Source: Chlorops oryzae (lineage: Eukaryota; Arthropoda; Insecta; Diptera; Chloropidae). Taken from it: 64,000 nt of DNA. Both the position numbers and the translations under genes were made by a program. This document shows positions 34,633 through 47,356 of the stretch, one piece after another; the first letter of the stretch is position 1, and each line of letters opens with the position of its first letter. The stretch lies in the NCBI GenBank assembly GCA_020466095.1, contig CM035807.1:34848039-34912038 (forward strand). Reading direction: 5' to 3'. Below the pieces are notes generated by a model. The model was given only the letters and a program-made list of their open reading frames with translations, was not told where the DNA came from and ran no database searches.

Positions 34633-36860
34633 CCTTGACTGCAAAAGGGAGTTGGAATAGTGCTCTGGCAGTACGATGAAGTACGATTTTATTTCTGTGG
34701 ATTTAGATAATTAACTTTGTAATGGCTCCAAGCCTTAATCTCAAAGAATATCTGGTATCAAATTGCTCTTCAGTAAAAAAAGGCGGAAAAAACGCTAACA
34801 AATTGTTTGAAGTTTTGCGGACCCGGATAGGTTGAGACATTCAAAGGCGCAAGAAGATACTGTTTGAAGCTGCCGTAAAAGTTTCCATTATGATAGAAAT
34901 TAAAAATTCCTGAAATGAATTTCCTCAAAGTAAAAAACCATGAATCACTTATTTTAATGAGTTGAAATTTTACTCTTTCTTCAAAGGAAAGAATTTTCTG
35001 AGGATTATTTTTTGAGGGTTCCTTGTGTTATTTGAGACAAAAAAAAATTCAATTTTTCTATTGCATATTCTTGTGCGAGATTTTCCGCCACATACACACA
35101 CTTCATTATGCGGTACCTTAGCAATTAGTCATGGCTAGAAAAACATTCGGAGTAGAATGCAAACAATGCACTTTCATATGTTAATGCATAATGCTATGGC
35201 TCGTTAAGCTTATGTTTTGATAAATAATTATTCGTGGGTAGAAGGTTGCGTCCCGCATGCTGCTCTTTAATTAACATATACAGGTCCTGTGAAATATGAG
35301 CTTATACTCGTATTTATTCTATTATTGTGCGGACTTTTACTCTCCGCTCTTCGTTCGTTGACTTCATCAGGCGAGTGGGAGCGCTTGTTCTTTAAAATTC
35401 CATAATGGCAGATTCCTCTGCCGTTGATGTTTACTTGCAACTCGTAATGAGGGAAACCAATTATGTCAGCTTGCAGTTTGTGGGTTTTGCTGCGTCTGAA
35501 GAAGAGAATATCAAAGAAACAATAAAAAAATAATAAATAAATGAATAAATCCTTCCATGGGGCACCGAAACAATGAGAAATGTAAGCTCACCGGATGAGA
35601 GAGCGAAAAGTTTTGCGAAAATAAAACTTTAAAGTGGAGCTTGAATGCCAGCATTAAGTTCTTCTCTATGTTTGTTTATGCTCGTAAATTCTTGGTGGTA
35701 AAAAGAAAAAAAATAATAAAAATTCTTAAAACATGAAAACTCATTGCTTCAAAGTTTTCCCACAAATTTTTCTCAGTAATTTTTTGTTTTTGTTTGTTTT
35801 TTGAAGCAAAATTTATTTATGCTGGCTGAGCAGCATTATTTTCACATTAGTTCAAGTGGCTTATTTTAATTGCAGAGCGGAGAGGAAGTTAAGGCTAGTG
35901 GCCTTTGCGATGATTTTCCTTTTCGATGTGGCACTTTTAAATTAACAAGTTCACTTGAGCCGATTTACTTTTTTTTCTTGTCATCATTTTTCTTTTGTCC
36001 CTCCATTTTAAATGTAATGATTTAAAGAGATTTATAAGCCGTGAAAAGACTTGCGAAAAGATTTTATAATTGATGGAGAAACTTCATCTTTTGTGTGCGG
36101 TCAGACTGATGGTGAATATTGTGGTGGGAGTTTGTGTGATTGGCTCCGCATAGTCCTGTAATCGGCCTGCCTTGTGTAAATTAGGGCTTGCTAATTTAGT
36201 CTGTGTAGATATGTATAGTAGAAAAACGTAATTTTCACAACGCTATGAGAGCAAACTACAAAAGGAAATGATGTCCTTCTTTGAGAGAAATTACATTTTT
36301 CTAGATTTTTAATTTTCTTTCCAATTTTTCCTCCTTTCTACGGTCGAACCTTTTTGTATGTTAATTCTAAGCTAACATCTGCTCTTGGCATTTCACTGAA
36401 TTTTATCTCGGTGAAATTGCTTATGAGCACCTACCGAAGCGGTAAGTGGGTGTGAACAAGGATTACAATGAGGTAAGTGAAATTCCATTTCTTTGTATCT
36501 TTGCAGTTTATGCTTTTGATGCTTTGAAATTTGGGTTTGTGCGTCCGTTTGTGGTGTCCAGTTTCGTTTTTACATTGGGGATGTTTGAGATAAGGAAAAA
36601 TTGGCCTCTTAAAAAGCGGGTAAAGTTTTTCGTTTGGAGAGAAACAGAGAATATTTTATTTCAACCCCTAAGAGTATGCACACAAAAATGTAGAATATCT
36701 TTGATGGTCAGAAATATGTTCGTTCATTTAGGAATGTCCTTTGAAATACACCTTCGACCAGGTTTTTGGAAGCTATGTTAACTTTATTGAAATCTCAAAT
36801 AAGCTCCGCTAGTAAGGGCTTAAATTAATACAACTATATTCAATTGTATGTCCTTAGCCC
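34633..36860. other. AT-rich DNA, no gene seen
   Basis: The longest frame is 111 codons (36446-36781, plus), hydrophobic and basic, with no recognised domain and no clear splice signals. No complete transposon is visible. Confidence 0.5.
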
Positions 36861-36879
36861 AGGCAACCGAAGGCATCCG

Positions 36880-37250
36880 CACGGCGCTCCCAAAGACTAG
36901 ATTTTCGGAGCGAAAATGTTGCTTTAAATGCTCGGGCCCGAAAAGATCGCTTTTTGGCGAGAAAAGAGCACGGAGTCTAATATAGAAAAAGTGTGCCTTT
37001 CGGAATATCGAAATTTATTTTTCAGGATTCCTAGGGCATTCCTTTAGATAATCCAAAGAGAGTCTCTCTTTTTCAGTTATAAATTTAACCAAAAAGGCTT
37101 CCTAAGTCTCCCTAAACGCTGCTTATCGGTGTAATTTTAGAGGTCAATGTATAAAGGCTCCATTAGAACAAAAACAAAGAGTTCCTCTAGAAGTCCTCTG
37201 AAACTCCAATTTGGAGCACTTTAAGGACTATTCATGAAGGTATTTAATTA
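36880..37250 (+). repeat. Dispersed repeat family C, copy 1 (inverted copy at 63420-63735)
   Basis: Read on the + strand it shares, in order, with the complement of 63735-63460: CCGCACGG(C/A)GCTCC(C/T)AAAGACT, CGGAGCG, GAAAAGAGCACGGAG, ATATAGAAAAA, TATAAATTT and TCTCCCTAAA(C/T)GCT. Words of the type GGAGT and TAAAG recur throughout. I found no terminal inverted repeat or duplication, so its class is open. Confidence 0.6.
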
Positions 37251-40200
37251 GGCGTCTTTTCTACACCTTTTTTAGCACCATAAAGTATGGTTATCTAGAA
37301 AATTTTAAATATTAGATGTGAGATCAAGTCATTAAAGCAAAAAAATATTGGTCTTTTTATTCTGGATCTCTCGAGTCTTGTAGTTATCGGTATTCCCCTT
37401 GTGATTTCAAATACATTTTGAACTTTACTTTTAAGTCTTTTCAATATTTAAATTGGTTAAATTCTGAGCAATAAAGAAATGAAAATTTTAAAAATGAATT
37501 GCTCCAAATCATTTCCCAATTGCCGGGTACTCGATGCGATATTCTCAAAACGGCAATTGTGCTAAGATCCTTCACGAAAAAATCCTTCAATGAATGGAAA
37601 AATGTAAAATAGAAAAGAATAATGTCAAAAAAAGAATAGGGGAAAAAAATTCCTATTTTTTGCTGTTCGAAGGTACTTGTAATGTTTCCTCCAATGTTGG
37701 TGGCTTGTACGTATTAGTGGCCTAAAACCATTTCAAACACACACAAAGACATAAATGCTTGTCCATGAATGCTCTACTCATGTGCTTACACCCTTCAGCT
37801 ATCAGGACAATAGTGTTGCCAGTCCATTTAACCCAAGGCGACAGGAAACTGCAGTTACCGTGTTGTGGTGCATAAATGGCTAATGGCTGAATAGCAGTTA
37901 GCTGGGACATTCGATGAGCATAGAGAACATGAGCATAGGTTCATGTACGAGTGGGATTGTAAAGCACTAGAGGTGTATTTTTTTTTTGGTTATTAATTGC
38001 TGAGCTTTATATGCTCTTGTGTCATGTCAATATATCTTGGGAAATTGGTTGGGTTAGCGGTGGGCATAATTTCATTAAAGTTAGTTCGATAAAGAAGAGT
38101 TTTTCGTGCAAGTGATCTATGGAATTGAAGTGATCTATTTAATGACAGTGGTCTACTATTTAATGGAAAATATATCGATAAATACTTTTTGAGTTATAGT
38201 CGGGATAATTACCATTAGAAGTAGAAGAAAACTATATTCGAATATTGCTCGGCACAAAATCTCCTAAAAGTGCCTTAATGTTTGCAATCAAAAACACATC
38301 ACTCACTCACTTGTCCATTGGTTTCGCGAAAAATCATGAACCAAGGTGAACATCATGTGGCAAAGGTTCTTCCAAAGGAAATGCCTTTCAAGAGCTGATG
38401 GAAATCTGAGGGTGCTATTATTCTTCTAGTACAAAGAGATCAAAGTTGGTTCATCCGAAAGTCGATGCCATCGAGAGTGACTAGAGAAACAGAAAATATT
38501 TGAATTCAGCACCTAAAAGAATATTTATAAATATTAAGAAACCTTCTCGAAGTCAGATGCCTGATCGTTCTTGCTGCTTTGTCCATTTCGAAGTATGTAT
38601 ATATGAAGCTATTTTTATATTTTTGTAGCAAACTTCAATAAGCCTTAGTCAAGGGCTTTAAAATTTATATGATAGTTCTTTATTATGAACATCATCTAGA
38701 GTAATTTTATCTCGCAGTTGCACTCATAAGACATCCGTATGAGAATGACAGACACAATGAAGGTTCTTGTAGCACTAAAAAAAATATTAAAACAGCAATA
38801 TAAATAATAGCTACTTCAAAGTAGAATGATCCCGCATGTATAGATGAAAGTTAGGCGAAGAAGAAATTTTCCATAAACGGATTGAATCTTAGAACAGTCT
38901 GCCCGTTTCGTTTTACTCGAAAGCTGTAATAATTTTTAGTATCCATTAAGCGTATTCGACTTTAGTATAATATGCAAAGATGCAGTGTTTCTTATGTTAG
39001 ATTTGAAAATATTCTACCAGAAGCATCTAATAATGTACCTCAAAAGAGGAAGATAATGGTTAATTTTAGTCAGTTTCAAGTCACAAAGCAATTAAGCATT
39101 TGACATGACCAAAGAGTGGATTTGTCCTGTGAACTTTGCGGTGGAATGTTGGATAGATATTCATTAATTGGTTTCGCATCTAAGGTATTCCTAAACTCTT
39201 GGGCGTTCAGTTTCAAAATCGGTTTTGGAATAACATCCATGAAAATCTGTTTGGGAGGTCTATTAGATTTTTAAAGAAATTTCATATCTTTCAAGTGTTG
39301 TAAAAACAGAAGAAAAAATCATTATCAAAATGACAAGGAAAGTTAGAAGTCAATGGTACAACACTATTCAACTATCATCTATGCTCAAATACCAGGCTAG
39401 TCCTTTTGATTTCCAATTGGCTGTCATTGAAATAAATCCACATTGATGATCTCGGTCCATTTGAGTTTTTTCCATTTTATCAGTGGTCTAACCTTTAAAT
39501 CTTCTATCCAACGCATTTGTAAGGAATACTGTAAATTCTGAGAATTTGAGAAATCCTGTTTTGGAAATTTTAACTTTCAATTGAGGACTTTGCCGTCACA
39601 AAAGCAAAAATTTTGAACACCATATGCAGAAATTGAATTTATTTCGGCACACTTTTGGATGGCCAAATTCAACTATTCGAAAATTCCTCTGAGCTTGTTC
39701 GAACCAAATTTGCAAGCTCATCCATTGAGCAATTCCTGCGAGTAATTTCGTCTTCACTTGAATTGAGTTCGGGTCACCCTCAAAAGCCTTTTCCCAATAA
39801 TTTGACATGCCTTCGAAAAAAAAAATTGAAAATAAATAAATAATGTAGAGAAAAATATGGCTCTTCTCGATTCGAACGAATACTCTTTATAAATAATCCG
39901 AAAGGAATTGACATAAGTCCAAGTACTTAAGTCTATTTAATTAAATGGAATTTGCTGTGAGCATTGTTGTGGACCAAGGCGAAAGGCCATTGTAAATGAG
40001 TGCCGGACTGGAGGCACAAAACACTGCCGCTGCTAAGTACTTCGGAAGGATCACTGGCGATTTACTCGAAAGCATTCTGAAGTTATTAATTTCTATTTCG
40101 TTTTTCTCCCCGCTTTGTAGGTACTCGTATTGCACTCAACAATTTTTTTCATATTCCTTGAGGTTCAACATTTAATTTTCTTGATTTTTTGTTGTTTTTA

Positions 40201-40849
40201 TTTGTGAAAAAGTCCTTCGGTTTTTCCGCGTTTTCCCACTCATAAAAATGATGATTGCAAATGACAGTAAGCAAAATAAATGAGAGCTAAAAGTTAAAAT
40301 CCACTAAAAGTCCTGAAAGACGTTGGCAAGAAATATGACATAAAAAGTAATCCCCAATGATTAGACTTCCGACATGAAAGTAAACGGCGGATGGGGGGGA
40401 GCTGCGGCAACGAAGTGAACCATTAGGAGCACCATGTGAAACGAATCCAACGCATTCGAGCCGAGGGCGCAATCAACGTTTGTGGTATTTTCATAAACTG
40501 CCATCTATCGAAGGGATAAATATGATGGAGAATGCGAAAGAACTGGAGGCAGCATCAAAAGCAGCGGCAGCAAGACCATGAGAGGAGGAGATAACTTTTC
40601 CAAAGTGTGGCTTAGTTGGTGAAACCAACATTAAATTGAATTTTAGTCTTGAGGAAAAGTTGCGTTTTTCAAACCAATGTGGATTCAATCGCGCTATTAA
40701 GTGTGATGATGCTGCTGCCGCCGTCGCCGTTGCTGCATCATTGGTTTTGCTGCATTTGCTCAACTTTAAATTGAGATTTAATTCAATTTTAAAACAGCGT
40801 AAATTCACTTCGAAGTTCAAGTCAAACACACCGATGACGGCGACGACGC

Positions 40850-40900
40850 ACTTGATGATGATGACGATTGCGATGAAGATGATGATGCCGATGGTCACGA
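40850..40900. repeat. (GAT)n-type triplet tract
   Basis: TGATGATGATGACG..GATGAAGATGATGATGCCGATGG. It produces the methionine- or aspartate-rich translations seen in the overlapping open frames. Confidence 0.7.
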
Positions 40901-43246
40901 TGATGGGTCTTAAGCAACGCCGAAGATTTTGTGCCGAAAGTGATACTCAATCTGCGCAATGTTTGGACGAACTTCATTTACATTTGCATCGAAGGCTTAT
41001 ACGGATTTCGGTTTTCAATTTGTATGCAGCGCAAACAATGCTCGCATTTGCATTTTCGTTGCATGTTGCCCCAACGGAGGTGAGGTGAGGTGAGAACTTT
41101 GTTTTCCCCCTTCCATTTTTGACTCTCTATGCAAGATTTTCTTTCTGATTTCAGAGGGGAATTTTCGCACGAAGAATTTTGAGGCATTCTAGCGAAGTGA
41201 AAAGCAGAAATTTATCGTTGATTGGTGATTGCTTTAAGATTAAAATACGAGCCCATATTAAGGAATGCCTCCATTGAAAGGAAGGAATGAAAAGGATCAA
41301 ATAACAACAATAGTGTCAGTTCGCCTAACAAAATCCATTGTAGGAAAGGCCCACTTTCGTACAAGCTTTGCTATTTAGGCTCCGAAGAGAACATATTTCC
41401 AATTTGAAAGTTCTTTTAAGCCAACTACAGTAAAGAGGAAGTCAATGTATGAAGACCTGAGGATCGAGTTTCATACTCTTGGTTAATTGGAGAGCGAAGA
41501 TTTCGATAATTCATTTATGCATGAAAGTCTATTTAGGTCTGAGCATCGAAGTGGTTTCGGGAAATACAAGAATTGCGTTACAATTCCCCAACTACTTAGT
41601 AACGAATGGAATAACTCACCAGAAAAACAAGATCTCTTCCTTTGGAATTGTTAATGGCTTTTTAGTTCGCCCAACAGATGGATCGACTAGTGCCTTCCGA
41701 AAGAATAACGTCCCTGTCAATTAACATATCTTTTTTAAGAGCAAAAATATCCGAGACAGGTAATTAATTCATAAGCACATCACTGAAGGACTCAATTTTC
41801 AAAGGCGACAGATCGAAGAATACATGATCGGTCAGATCGAAAAATATCAGCTAGAGGTGGATCTTAGCGATAACTTGATTCAGTATCAAAATGCCTGCAG
41901 AATGGCGTTGAGATCACATACCCACACCTTAGGAGGAAGATGAGCGAATCCGAAGAGGGTTAAGAAGAAGAAAGCTCTATGATAAAAGTGACAATCCAAC
42001 ACCGTGGTTGGAAATATAAAAGAGATTAGTACGTTCGAGGAGAAGTCGAAGTCTAGTCCGAATAGCTACGGAGACGCAATATGGATATGGTTTCCGATAT
42101 AATGCATTTTTGAGGGTGTAATCAGATTTGGGAACACTACCCTCGAGGCTTAGTAATTTGGTCAGGGTTCGAACATTAACTGTACGTGGCACTGCGATCG
42201 CTAGAGGAACTAATATGCCATACCGTATAGGTTTACTCTGTATCATGCTTTTAGGCAAATTCTTTAGCCTGTGGTTCAATTAGATCTAACTGCCGATACA
42301 TTCTCAAACAGCCCAAGACGGAATAGCTTTTACTAATTTCGTTCAACAGGTTCAATTCATAAAATATTTTAATTCAATTCTTTATGCACATAAAACTTTG
42401 TACCTGAACTTTAAGCCACTCATCTCTGAGGGAATGTGGCCCCAACCGATTTGGGTTGACAGTTTGGACGTCTTTGCCAAGCAACAAGGCGGCTTGTAAG
42501 ATTCGAACTATTTGTTTTGGCTGTAATTCTGAGTTCAATGACAATAGGACATAAAAAATAAAAATATCTTTCATCGATCTTAGAGAAAGGTCTAATGTAA
42601 TAACCGTAAAAAGGTTTTCCAGCCGTTAAACATTTCTTATGCCTGAATTCATCTAATCTTAGAGTGCGTGAAAGAGTCCTTATGGCACTTTAATTTATTT
42701 CTGATTCATGATAATGCTTCTTCCATATTAGAAACTCACCCACGCACACACGTACATACGTATTCTTTTGACAGGGTTGGATATTTGTACATATACGAGT
42801 ATTTTCCTTCTTTCTTTATTTTTTCTTTCTCACAAAGCAAAGTGCAAATGATTTGCATACGCATTTCCCGCTTGTTGTTGTTCTCTTTCTCTTCGTTCTT
42901 GTTGTTGATGTTGTTGTCATCGTCATTTTGTTGTTGTCTGTGAACTTCATCTTGATAAATACGCCATCATTTGATACGTTTTACACGCAGAGCCAGCCAT
43001 ACGCTCATTGCAAAGCCTCTTAACCCTCGCAGCTTCCCGAGATGCCATAGACATAAGCTCAAACTGGCACTTCTGTCGCAAGTACTCGTATTAATTTTCT
43101 CATAAGCGATTCGAGTGTGCATGTATGTATGTGCATTGGAATGTGTGCGGCCGGAAGGAGCGAACAAATGGCAACACAAGGACGAGCAAAATTTTAGAGG
43201 GGCGCAATTCGGGGAAGCAACGATTGAAGCAAAACAAAAAAAGAAA

Positions 43247-43280
43247 CGAAAAGAAAAGAAAAGAAAAGAAAAGAGAAGAA
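43247..43280. repeat. (AAAAG)n microsatellite
   Basis: Five or six AAAAG/AAAGA units in tandem. The lysine/glutamate-rich frame across it is a by-product. Confidence 0.8.
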
Positions 43281-43874
43281 AGCGGATGAGAGGAAATTCT
43301 TCATTGCTTTTGTTGTTCTTGGCGCCATAGCTACAATTATTAGTACACAAGGATACAGTGAAGCACTTTCCCAAGGCGTCCTCATAAAATGCTTTTATGC
43401 ATGTGTAACTGTATATCCAACATGTTATGTGGAGTCTTGCCCGAATGGATTCGGTTACTCTTATCCAAGTATCGGAGTAATAAATCCCTTTGTTGTCAAG
43501 TCGGTGCGTAAATTTTTCATTTTACACATAATTTTGTGGTTACTTCGGTTTATTTTCCTTTTTTATTTTTTAATTTTATTTTTTCGTTTTGCGCGTATTA
43601 GATAAATTAGATATTCCTTCAGATATTTCCATTCATCCAGGCGATGTATCTTTTCCTTCCATCTTTCATTTTCTCTTGGAATGAATAATCCGATTTGGGG
43701 ATTTTGTTTCTCTTCTTTTTCGAGTTCACCGCAGCGTGTTAATTGAGACGTTAATATATTGTTCGTAGAGTGGGGACATAAGAAAATTACATAGAAAGTT
43801 TTTAAGAACTCATTAGGAAATTTGCCAGGATATATACTGCTAATTGGTGGCTTCTTGTTTTAAGTTATTTCTTA

Positions 43875-44079
43875 GGCTGAGAACACACCGCATCAAACGA
43901 AACGAAACAAAAACGTTTCCGTTTCGTCAGTTAAGAGAAACCCTTTTCTTTCTTAGTCGCAACCGTTTCGTTTTGACTAATCTGGAGTGTTTGCTCTCAT
44001 AAGGCGCAATGGACTGTTGTTTTTGAAAAGTTTTGTTTCGGTTTCGTTTTGTTTCCTTTGATCTGGTGTGTTCTCGGCC
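43875..44079. mobile_element. 205-bp Harbinger-type MITE with TTA duplication
   Basis: The left end is GGCTGAGAACACACCGCATC and the right end GATCTGGTGTGTTCTCGGCC, complementary with few mismatches; the arms continue through AAACGAAAC/GTTTCG words. TTA flanks both sides (43872-43874 and 44080-44082), the target preference of PIF/Harbinger. GTTTCGTTT-type words repeat within both arms. No coding sequence. Confidence 0.87.
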
Positions 44080-44107
44080 TTAGGTGAGACAGCTCTGTGT
44101 AGGTAGT

Positions 44108-44393
44108 CATATTGTCGTTGCGACTTCAAAAGCGCGTAACAGCAATCTGCAATACCGCGTATTTAGAAAAGTCGAAAACATGAAACATCGTGCCATTGAC
44201 ATATGACTGTATATGGGACCCTAGCGGAGATCATGCCATTTGAATTACCCAATAAGGAACATCCATTGCAACTTCATAACAAAAGCGCGTATTAGATCTT
44301 GAGAAATATTTGGCACGATATTTCGTGTTTGCGACTCTTGTAAATACGCGGTAGATTGATGTTACGCGCTTTCGCAGTCGCAACAACGATATG
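44108..44393. mobile_element. 286-bp MITE with about 50-bp inverted repeats
   Basis: The left arm CATATTGTCGTTGCGACTTC and right arm GCAGTCGCAACAACGATATG are complementary, as are the further words AAAGCGCGTAACA(G/T)CAATCT and ACCGCGTATTTA. A second internal complementarity (GCACGAT, GCGCGTATTAGA) makes the whole unit foldable. TAG is found near both outer edges, but the duplication is not clear, so the superfamily is left open. It ends only nine bases before the next element. Confidence 0.75.
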
Positions 44394-44402
44394 TAGACAT
44401 AT

Positions 44403-45586
44403 CAGTGGCGTAGGTAGGATTTTGAAAAGGGGGGAATTAAAAATAGTAATAAGTTTTGAAAAACTCAATAAAAACTCAAACTAATACAAGATATATTATT
44501 TCAAATTTCATTGTATCACACAATTATGTTGGCATTTCATGCCGGTTGAACCACATTTTAAATCAAAGAATGAAATTAAGCCGCCTTGGTTTTTTTGAAA
44601 GTTCATCAAGAACTTCATCTGCACTTATAGGTACATTTTTGTGTAAGGCCAAAGCTGCCAGGCCATTGAGCCGATTCTGAAATTAATTGAAATGGCTGAT
44701 TTAAACAAAAAACCTAGAGAAAAAGTTATAATATACCTGTCCAATTGAGTTCCTTAAATAAGATTTAATGCGCTTTAAGCATGAAAATGTCCTTTCGGCT
44801 GTACTGGTTGATACTGGCAGCGTTGCTATCATTTTAAGCAGAAGAAAAGTGGCTGGAAAGGTTTCTTTTGGACAAACATCTATAGCATCAATAGCATTTT
44901 TCGGCGAGATTTGTTTACGACTTAGATATTGCCTCCAAATCATAACTTCCGTCATTACAGCTGATGATGAGCAAGGAAAAAATTCCTCGTAAAATTTTAC
45001 AGTTTTCTCCAAATCTGTGTTAGACAAGCTATCATCAAACAGTCTTTGAAATCCTGATAACACATTTTTATGGTAAGAGAACCTCTCTTTTAACTTCTTA
45101 ACTTGGGCCGCAGTGCTAGCCTTTGGGCAGATTCACGCTCCATATTATTATTATTATTATTATAAAGGGGTAATTTAGTAAGAAAAACTTTTTTATGATT
45201 TTAAAATACATAAATGTAAAAATATTTGATAAGTAAGAGGTTGGTATTTTGGTCATAAGTTTTTTTTTTGGCTATTTTAGCTATTTCGTTTTTCATATTT
45301 TCCCATATAAAAAAAAAGCTCATGGCAGCGCTGTGTTCGCTTAAATGTAATGCTCGAATTCGTCATCGATTATTCGCAAGCATAGATCTAAAAGGGCACC
45401 CTTATGCAGGGTACACATGGGCACATGGGGACGCAAACAAATATGATTCTAAAAAACTCACACGCAACAATCGTGGTTTTTACTTCGTGCATATATACCG
45501 AAATTAAAACACATTCATTCCTTCACATTTTATGCGGCAAAGGGGGGGATATATCCCCTTTAGCACCCCCCTTACCTACGCCACTG
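44403..45586 (-). mobile_element. Deleted hAT element keeping the 3' part of its transposase
   Basis: The ends are CAGTGGCGTAGGTA (44403-44416) and TACCTACGCCACTG (45573-45586). The flanking octamers AGACATAT (44395-44402) and AGAAATAT (45587-45594) agree at 7 of 8 positions, a hAT-type duplication with one later change. G-runs and C-runs lie just inside the ends. The minus strand carries the last exons of a hAT transposase next to the left end as written, so the 5' part of the gene has been deleted. The right half (45140-45570) is non-coding. Confidence 0.9.
44563..45132 (-). pseudogene. hAT transposase C-terminus (dimerisation domain), two exons
   Basis: The upstream exon runs open from 45132 to 44737 and the downstream exon from 44676 to the stop at 44563. 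They are joined across a 60-bp intron (44677-44736) with donor CAG|GTATAT and acceptor TTTCAG|AAT. The protein shows the hAT C-terminal dimerisation signature: FPATFLLLKMIATLPVSTST, then AERTFSCLKRIKSYLR, followed after the splice by NRLNGLAALALH. These motifs resemble the branch with TTF/ZMYM-type zinc fingers. The domain normally follows the catalytic DDE region; here the zinc finger and most of the nuclease are absent, with a stop (TGA, 45133-45135) just upstream. Splicing is required for the reading frame, since the intron holds a stop. It cannot act as a full transposase. Confidence 0.75.
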
Positions 45587-45797
45587 AGAAATATCGATAT
45601 AGCGACACATATTTGAGGTCATCTGAAACAAATTTTGACTGAAGTTCGTGAAAGTACTTGGTGCATGAAGCATCACCCTATATTTGGTTCTGTCAGTTTG
45701 GTTACAGGTCAATTTAAATCGATCTTGAAAAGAGTGGCCGGGAATTAATTTGCTCCTTTTTGACCTTGTGCATGAACTTCATTTTTTCTTTTCTGTA

Positions 45798-45979
45798 CTC
45801 TGAGAAAAAAACCACTTTATTTGTTGAAGTGTACCCAACAACATTATATTCTCAAATTGTTGTTGCGTCTCATATACTTATAAGAAATAGGACGCAACAA
45901 CAGTGGCACTCTTAATTTGTTGTTGGGTACACTTAAACCATTAAAGGTTGTTGGTTTTAACTTTTTTTTTTTCTGACAG
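45798..45979. mobile_element. 182-bp TA-flanked MITE with nested inverted repeats
   Basis: The outer ends CTCTGAGAAAA and TTTTCTGACAG are complementary at 9 of 11 positions and are bounded by TA (45796-45797 and 45980-45981). Inside, AAGTGTACCCAACAAC pairs with GTTGTTGGGTACACTT and TTGTTGCGTC with GACGCAACAA, so nearly the whole unit folds as one hairpin. No coding sequence. Transposase family unknown; TA target suggests Tc1/mariner type. Confidence 0.75.
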
Positions 45980-46409
45980 TAAGAATGATCTAGCCTTAGA
46001 CATGGAGCAGAGAGCTTTATGTAGATTCTGTAATAAACTACTCAAGAAATCTCTAAATATGAGCTTAAAAATAGCAAATATCTTAAGAATTTTTTCAATT
46101 GTTGGTAATGTAATTATTCGACCCTTGATATATGTTCTTAGTTTTTGGGTTCATATTCTTCGGGCAAGGGACAATTATTGGCTCATAGCTTACAAAACGG
46201 GACGAATTTTGTGAAAATTCTTTGATTATAATAAAGTGAAAACCAAACTGGACAATTTCATACCGCACACCAATTATGTCCGAGCGCTCCTTGAAACTGT
46301 TTAGGCACTGCAAAGTGAAAAAAGGAATAACAGCTTGGTGCCGCCTGGAAGCGATTAAAAATTTTTTTGATGTTTCGATAGGCACTATTTTACGCACTCT
46401 AGAAACCGC

Positions 46410-47074
46410 TTTTTATACCCAGCGTAAGCGGGGTATATTAGTTTTGTGCGAATCTTGTAACAGGGAGAATTAAACTCCGGAGATATAGACAAATATATAA
46501 AGAAATGTTCAGGATCAAAAACTGAATCGATTTAGACATGTCCGTCTGTTCGTCCGTCCGTCTGTCCGTCCGTCCGTCCGTGGTCGGATCTCCTCCGAAA
46601 CGGCTGAACCAATGAAGTCGAAATTTGGCACACATGTATATCGGAGTTCGAGTATGATCCTAAGTAAAAATAGGAGACATCCGCCCACTACCACGCCCAC
46701 AAATGAATTTATTCTGTTTTCAGTAAAATGATTGTAACTTGCGAACCACTCAACACATTCCATTGATATTTGGTGTACTGGTAAACTACAAAAAGAGACA
46801 TATCCTGGAAAAAAATGGACGGCGTCCTCCTCGAACCACGCCCAAAAATAAGCCCTCAAATAAGGGCTTATCGTAACTTGTGAAGTAAAAGGCGTAGAAG
46901 CTTCAAATTCGCAACAAAGGTTGACCAAGGCGAATGAAAGGTGTAGGAAAAAAATTATGTGGCCCGCCCACTGTCACGCCCACAAATGGAGAGGCAAAAC
47001 ATAGTGCGCCAATAATGTGGGGACGCTGGGTATTTCAAAGTCGGGCTTGACCGACTTTAGCTTTCTTACTTGTT
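46410..47074 (+). mobile_element. Dispersed dipteran repeat, possibly Helitron-like
   Basis: The start contains a palindrome TATACCC..GGGTATA (46414-46437). It is followed by TGTAACAGG, a (GTCC)n block (about 46540-46580), ATGAAGTCGAAATTTGGCAC, and two CCGCCCAC..CACGCCCAC words. The end has a hairpin AAAGTCGG..CCGACTTT (47037-47058) and the tail CTTTCTTACTTGTT. This overall layout is a familiar interspersed repeat of fly genomes. A hairpin about 15 bases from the end and no terminal inverted repeat fit a Helitron-like element, but the last bases do not read CTRR, so that assignment is tentative. The 137-codon antisense frame across it is not a gene. Confidence 0.6.
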
Positions 47075-47356
47075 GGGTTCTGATTTTGTTCACTGAAATC
47101 CATATTTCGGCAGCATAAGGGTTTCTGACAATTTTCACCTTGTGCTTTTTCTCCAGGATCGAAGGAAACGATCAGTAAGTTTAATTAGTTTATGATTTTG
47201 GAGGAAAACCATATGCTGCCGAAATGCGGAGTTCAGTACAAAATTCCTCAGATGAAACGGAAATTACTGGAAAAATTTGAAGATTTTTTAAAACAAAAAA
47301 GCTCAAAAGGTTTCCGTTATCCGTTGGTAAATGGTTTTTCCACAAAAGGAGGTAGA

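Larger units (their letters stand above)
37251..43860. other. AT-rich DNA with scattered open frames, no gene called
   Basis: This is the longest stretch without a recognised element. A 150-codon frame at 40636-41088 (plus) includes alanine- and methionine-rich runs from GCN and ATG triplet repeats and is overlapped by an equally long antisense frame; I do not call it a gene. At 41479-42279 short frames on both strands lack domain signatures. A short (GGTGA)n run lies at about 41080-41095, and CA-rich and GTT-rich simple sequence lies near 42740 and 42870-42935. Confidence 0.45.

Noticed and set aside
40636..41088. 150-codon + strand open frame, the longest in the window
   Set aside because: Alanine- and methionine-rich runs derive from GCN and ATG triplet repeats, a 135-codon antisense frame overlaps it, and no domain or signal is recognisable.
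46515..46928. 137-codon minus frame
   Set aside because: It lies wholly inside the dispersed GGGTATA/(GTCC)n repeat; the frame encodes translated GTCC repeat.
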